Assembly (NCBI GenBank): GCA_038030265.1
Contig: CM075938.1
Coordinates: forward strand, 12,563,009 to 12,627,008
From: Corythucha ciliata
Taxonomy: Eukaryota > Arthropoda > Insecta > Hemiptera > Tingidae
Length of the DNA: 64,000 nt
Direction: 5' to 3'
The notes below the pieces were generated by a model. It was given only the letters and a program-made list of their open reading frames with translations, made no database searches and was not told the origin of the DNA. Positions 59,680 to 64,000 of the stretch are shown here, in pieces. How positions within the stretch are numbered: the first letter of the stretch is position 1; each line of letters begins with the position of its first letter. A program made the translations under genes and the position numbers.

Positions 59680-60240
59680 TGACATTTTTGGCTTTCACAG
59701 GAAGCAATTTACGTGTTTGACCTTAAAAAAAAATGAACATTTCGTGAGTTCGACTCTTCCAAAACCATTTTCGTGGCCTTGTCTCGTTCAGAAACCAAAC
59801 ACGAACTCGCCTACTCCAACAGACAGCTTCAGTGGGTTTTCCTAATTCAAAAAAAACCAATTTCTGGGGTTTGATTTTCACAAAAAACAATTTCCCAGGG
59901 TTGGCTGTTTAAAAAACGTGAATTTCGCTGCATGACTACTGTATTAAAATTCGAAATTCGTGAGTTTGACTCTAAAAACCAAATTCCTTGATTTTGGTTT
60001 TTTCAAACCCACATTTTATGGATTTAGCTCGCAGAAAAACAATTGTGTGGATTTGGCTATCTCAAATATCTTCATAGCCAACTTAGAGTGGGTGTGGTGG
60101 GGTTTCTATGTAATTAAAAAACCAAGTTCGAGGTTTTACTCACAAAAAAAACTAATTCTTTTGATTGTGGTTAATTCTACAACCCAGCATCGCGAATTTG
60201 GGTAGTTTAAAAGCCAAATGTTGCGGATTTTCCAACAGAA
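59680..60240 (-). repeat. family 4 array, reverse orientation
   Basis: Units with tttgactctaaaaaccaaat and atttcgtgag. It faces the array at 58680-59500 across about 180 bases of GC-richer sequence. Confidence 0.75.
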
Positions 60241-62640
60241 ATGATGAAAGTAATGAAACTATTTATTTCATCACGAACCTTCGGAATTGCTTCCAGGCTT
60301 CTTTCGCCCCCGAGATGGTCAACTGAGGCTTCGGAATCCAATTTTTTGGTCTAAAAACTGACAATTATTCCCCTCTATCACACGTAGCTGATTTTCCCCC
60401 CCAAAAAATCGCGAAATGATCGATATAATTTTCAATTTCTCATGTATTGAAACTAGTAGAAAAGCGAGGGTTTTCGTCTTTCTAAACTGTGGATGTCGCT
60501 TCCAACAAAGACTGTTTGGCTTCATGATGATAGTAGAGCCTCAGAAATAAACTGATTGCCAAAGAAACAACAAGTCGGTAGGCAAAAAAGTAGCCTTCAG
60601 CTATAGACCCCAAAAACCCCAGAAAACTGGTGATTTTGCCGATAGACTCGGCTCTATGACCATCTGTTTCACGTAAATTGGTTCAATTTTTGGGCGAAAA
60701 ACTATGCGCTTGTCATAGATGCCTCTGAACATTAGTTCAGCATATTGGTGCTCAAATCGCATTTTAAAGTTTTTAATCCATTTTAGCAGCGAAACAGACT
60801 CCGGAAATAGCCCAATACGTCGTTTATAACCCAATCTGGCAACTCTGCTGTTATATTCATGGAATAAGTTGTGCCCTATAAGTTGTGCATTGGTCCTACA
60901 GTTGGCAGTGGGCCCACTGTGCTGGGTTCCTTTAATTTTTTCTTGGGATAGGTTTTTGTCTTCCCCTCCTTTGTATGTGTGAAATGCCTTTTTCTCAATA
61001 ACACCGACTTTCTTGGATTTATCTCTCTCATTTCACCCTGACTTTTCAAACTTACTTTCCTTTGAACTTTTTCACCGATTAAATTGTTGGCACCCCCCGC
61101 CACCACCACCACCGCCACTCCTATGCACACTACCGCCTCTAATTCTCGTTCATTGTGAACTGGGTTAGTGAATGGTATTTCTAATTTGAATATCAAGTCT
61201 CCAGGTGATATTGAACTATTTGAAGGAGTGTGTTAATTGGTTGGATGAGAACCAATCAATCAATTCTCACCTAGCCATAGTTCTTCGTTTCATTGAACTT
61301 TGAAACCTGGAAAAAGAGGGAGACGTTTTTTGTTACAATACCTTTAAACCGCAATTAATTTTTTTTTTTTAAAGGGCGTAAATATGAAAGGAAACATGAA
61401 AGGTTAGACGTATTAGTGATGGTCTAAATTGAATAATTACGCCTCCCCGCTTCTCATTATCACATACAGCAGGAGGAGTATTTTCTATAAAGTGCTCAAA
61501 ATTAATGCTTTTTCCAATGAAATCTTTGTATTGTACTTTATTAAAAAGAATGAATGTAAATGGAAGTTATTATTCTACACTGTAAAAGAAAGAGGGAGGG
61601 AGTCAGCATCCGCTCAAAAAAGTATAGCGATAAGGTCCTTCTCCTTATACTACCGTGGAAGTAAAACAATGCCCAACAGTTGAATGAATATGAGGGGTTA
61701 CGACGGGGGAGGGGGTGATAAAAATGAAGTACCTGTTGTCTCTCCCCTGAGGGAATTCTCTGTTCCAAAGGCGACGAACGAAATTAGATGAAGCTTCACC
61801 AATTTTTATTAAGTTGCATAACATCCGTTCTCAGTTAAGATAACCTTGCCCACGATTTTCGCTCGTACTCTCAATCCATCTCTTAAATAGATCGTTAATG
61901 CCTTCCTTCTATTTTCTCGGTCGTTCGTTGTTTTTTATGATGTTTTCGGAATAGTGCTGATCAGTTTTCTAGCCTCCAGTGAACCCAATTATTTAATTAT
62001 TTTAGCTATAGGACCGTGTTGGGGGGGGGGCACAATTTATTTATTTTTCGTCAGCGTCCGTTGCGGAAATTGCCCCCTCTCCCTGTACTTCCCCTTAAAA
62101 AACGGTGTAAGGAGATTTGGTGAGGTGCCTTGTTTTATAATTCATGGAAGCAACCCCCTCCCACCTTTTTATCTTCTTATGAAGATGAGCAATTGATTTG
62201 ATTAAAAAAACCTTAGACTCTCATATTTAATAAAACTAAAAATTTGAACCCTAGAAAAAAGTCATTACTAGTGCTGCAGGAATACAATATTGTAACGTAA
62301 GATCGGTTTATTGGTGACGTTTTGGCCACTGATTCATCCCTTCTGTTTGCTTGTTGTTTTTTTTCACACTTTCATTACCGATTCTTAGAAATTTTGAAAT
62401 CCATGATAATTAGGCTGTGAGTCATTTGACACAAACACAAATCTCAGTCACTTTTTCTTTTTTTAGTGTGACAGTTATTGATCACATCTCCAAGAAATTT
62501 TGTTTACGCTCCGTTCAGGAGATTGAACAGAATCACTTGCTTATACGCGTCAAACGTGATTAATTGAAATAGCGCGAATATGAGTGATAAAACGCCAATC
62601 AATAACAATAATATTTTTCTGGGCATTATGTTACGAATAT
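60240..62640. other. non-array sequence, no gene recognised
   Basis: AT-rich unique sequence. Open frames (for example 60876-61196 minus) lack motifs and good splice context. Confidence 0.4.
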
Positions 62641-62880
62641 TAGCCACGACACAGCCTCTCTTGTTTTCCTCCGATCGTTATCTCCAATCAGAGAGGGGGT
62701 GTAATTTAAGTCTGGAGTCTCGACGGATGATATGCAAAAACCGGGGGCGAACGACGTTTGACCTTTGTATATGCCGCGGGTCGCGGGCGGTTGGGGTGCG
62801 TTGGAGACTCCTATATATTTTATAAACCCGCCTGCACGTTTTGTGCACCCCGCCCACTCTTTTCCTCCTCCATTTCACTA
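62640..62880 (+). promoter_or_regulatory. candidate promoter with CCAAT and TATA boxes
   Basis: CCAAT at 62684-62688, a CpG-rich middle (ccgcgggtcgcgggcgg), then a double TATA box ctatatattttataaac at 62811-62827 and a CT-rich leader. The spacing is reasonable for a plus-strand promoter, but no exon was found in the remaining 1.1 kb. Confidence 0.3.
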
Positions 62881-63625
62881 CTTCTCATAAAATCAGCTTT
62901 TAGCTTAGGCCAATAAAAGAAAAGAAAAAAAAAATTATAGTTTTTTGTTGATAGAGGCTTTAGTGGTTCTCAACAGAATTTTAGTTCAAACGTGTAGATT
63001 TCGGGAAAATCAGGACTTTTAGGAAACCTCGAATTTATACGTTCTACAATTCAATCTTGATGATCTTGAGCTTGGTCCCCTGATCACATGGTTTTCCTCG
63101 GAATGGAAGAATTGCCAGGCAGACCGCAGGCGAGCCCATAACTTTCACTCATCCCGAATGTCCGCCAACTCCCCGGGAGAGGTGATCGAGGTGTGGGTTT
63201 CCCCTCTATTGATATGATAAAAAATCGTACGTAAGTGGAATTAATTTTTACGCTGTCCAATAAAATGAGAATAATTTTTATTAAAATCGGCCGCAGACTA
63301 TATTTTTTAAGACCATTTTTTGTCTCGTACATGGTATATGTCTGAGCCGGCCAATCCTTTTATATAGTCGTGGGCCATGCGAGCCTGGTTGTAATAACTC
63401 AGACGGACCACCCATTCCCCCCCTCATCGAGCACAACACTTTGATCTTAGCAAAAGGCCGTGACGCTCTGAATAAAACGCACTTGGGGCCTGTTTTCAAT
63501 AGCATTAGTTAACTACAGTACAATAGAGTTATCCATTTGCACAAAAATGTGCCCTGGGGCACATTAGACATTTGGCACTCTCGGGCGAATCTTTCACCAA
63601 CGCCCCCGTAAAGTTGCCTTCAGGA
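62880..63625. other. non-array sequence with a U2-like word
   Basis: It contains, on the minus strand, a short match to the 5' part of U2 snRNA at 63436-63460 followed downstream by ctatataaaagg. No gene recognised. Confidence 0.35.
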
Positions 63626-63900
63626 GGCAAGAATTAGCGATTTTTCCACACTTCGTCATTTCATCCGTGAATTAGCGATTTGTCTCCATTTTAGCCGCTA
63701 ATTAGTGAATTTTACCCGAGAATTAGCGCTATATTTCCTAATTTTAGCCGCAATGTTGCCTCTGAAACCCGCGACTTGCTTTTACTCAATTTCTTTGTTT
63801 GTGAATGAGCAAGTGTTTTCAATTTAACCCCATTAATTGCCATTTTTCTAGATTTTAGCCGTAAATTAGCGATTTTCCTAATTTTAGCCTCCCAAGGCTC
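63625..63900 (+). repeat. family 1 units, plus orientation
   Basis: Units with attttagccgctaattag and gaattagcgatt. The last 100 bases of the window after this are GC-rich and not array. Confidence 0.75.
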
Positions 63901-64000
63901 GTTTCACTCATACGCGGCTTCCCGAGGCGCGATTGCGCGAACGTGGAGGGTGCCTCGCATGTGTGAACCGAGAAACCTCTTCAAACCGCTGCCGCGTAGA

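Noticed and set aside
63057..63240. Possible U1 snRNA from words such as catggttttcc and gagaggtgatcg.
   Set aside because: The U1 5' end (atacttacctg), the Sm site and the ordered stems are absent.

Overview
This window is metazoan nuclear DNA. It has interrupted genes with GT..AG introns, AT-rich non-coding sequence and very large amounts of diverged tandem repeat. The two genes I can identify read most like arthropod orthologues, and a crustacean or basal hexapod is my best guess, but the sequence alone does not fix the species. I found no tRNA, rRNA, prokaryotic operon or CRISPR array.

Gene 1, plus strand, 7420-30878, is an Enabled (Ena/VASP) homologue. Ten coding exons were joined by hand with every reading phase consistent: EVH1 in two exons, a linker with two phase-symmetric exons, a proline-rich/G-actin-binding exon, an F-actin-binding exon and the C-terminal tetramerisation coiled coil. 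Only the tiny first exon that supplies Met1 is missing. The largest intron (16380-25956) holds what looks like an alternative promoter and first coding exon (24514-24661). Its donor phase matches the proline-rich exon, so it predicts an isoform of about 340 residues with no EVH1 domain. Two AP-1-type TGACTCA sites lie upstream of it.

Gene 2, minus strand, 48495-44998, is a CC2D1A/B (Drosophila Lgd) homologue. Twelve exons give a complete 822-residue protein with four DM14 repeats and a C-terminal C2 domain. A CRE and a CCAAT box lie just upstream. The two genes are convergent and about 13 kb apart.

Most of the rest is short-unit repeat. Family 1 (core GCGAATTAGCG), family 2 (core CGCGAAATTGCAAGTTTC), family 3 (core GCGAATAGTCAGTTTGGCC) and family 4 (core GCGAAATTGGTTTT, AGCCAAACC) recur as arrays of roughly 30-bp units in both orientations, often as inverted pairs. 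This recalls the foldback transposons of Drosophila. Other repeats are a 20-bp satellite (34185-35110) with a 156-bp higher-order duplication, an array of perfect 25-bp units (23076-23200), and a 16-bp family (12260-14260) split by a 5'-truncated non-LTR retrotransposon. Two compact palindromic elements (29361-29458 and 43464-43562) look like miniature mobile elements, the second with a hammerhead-ribozyme-like strand. The stretch 54330-57775 and the last 3.7 kb are less repetitive and hold weak promoter or exon candidates only.
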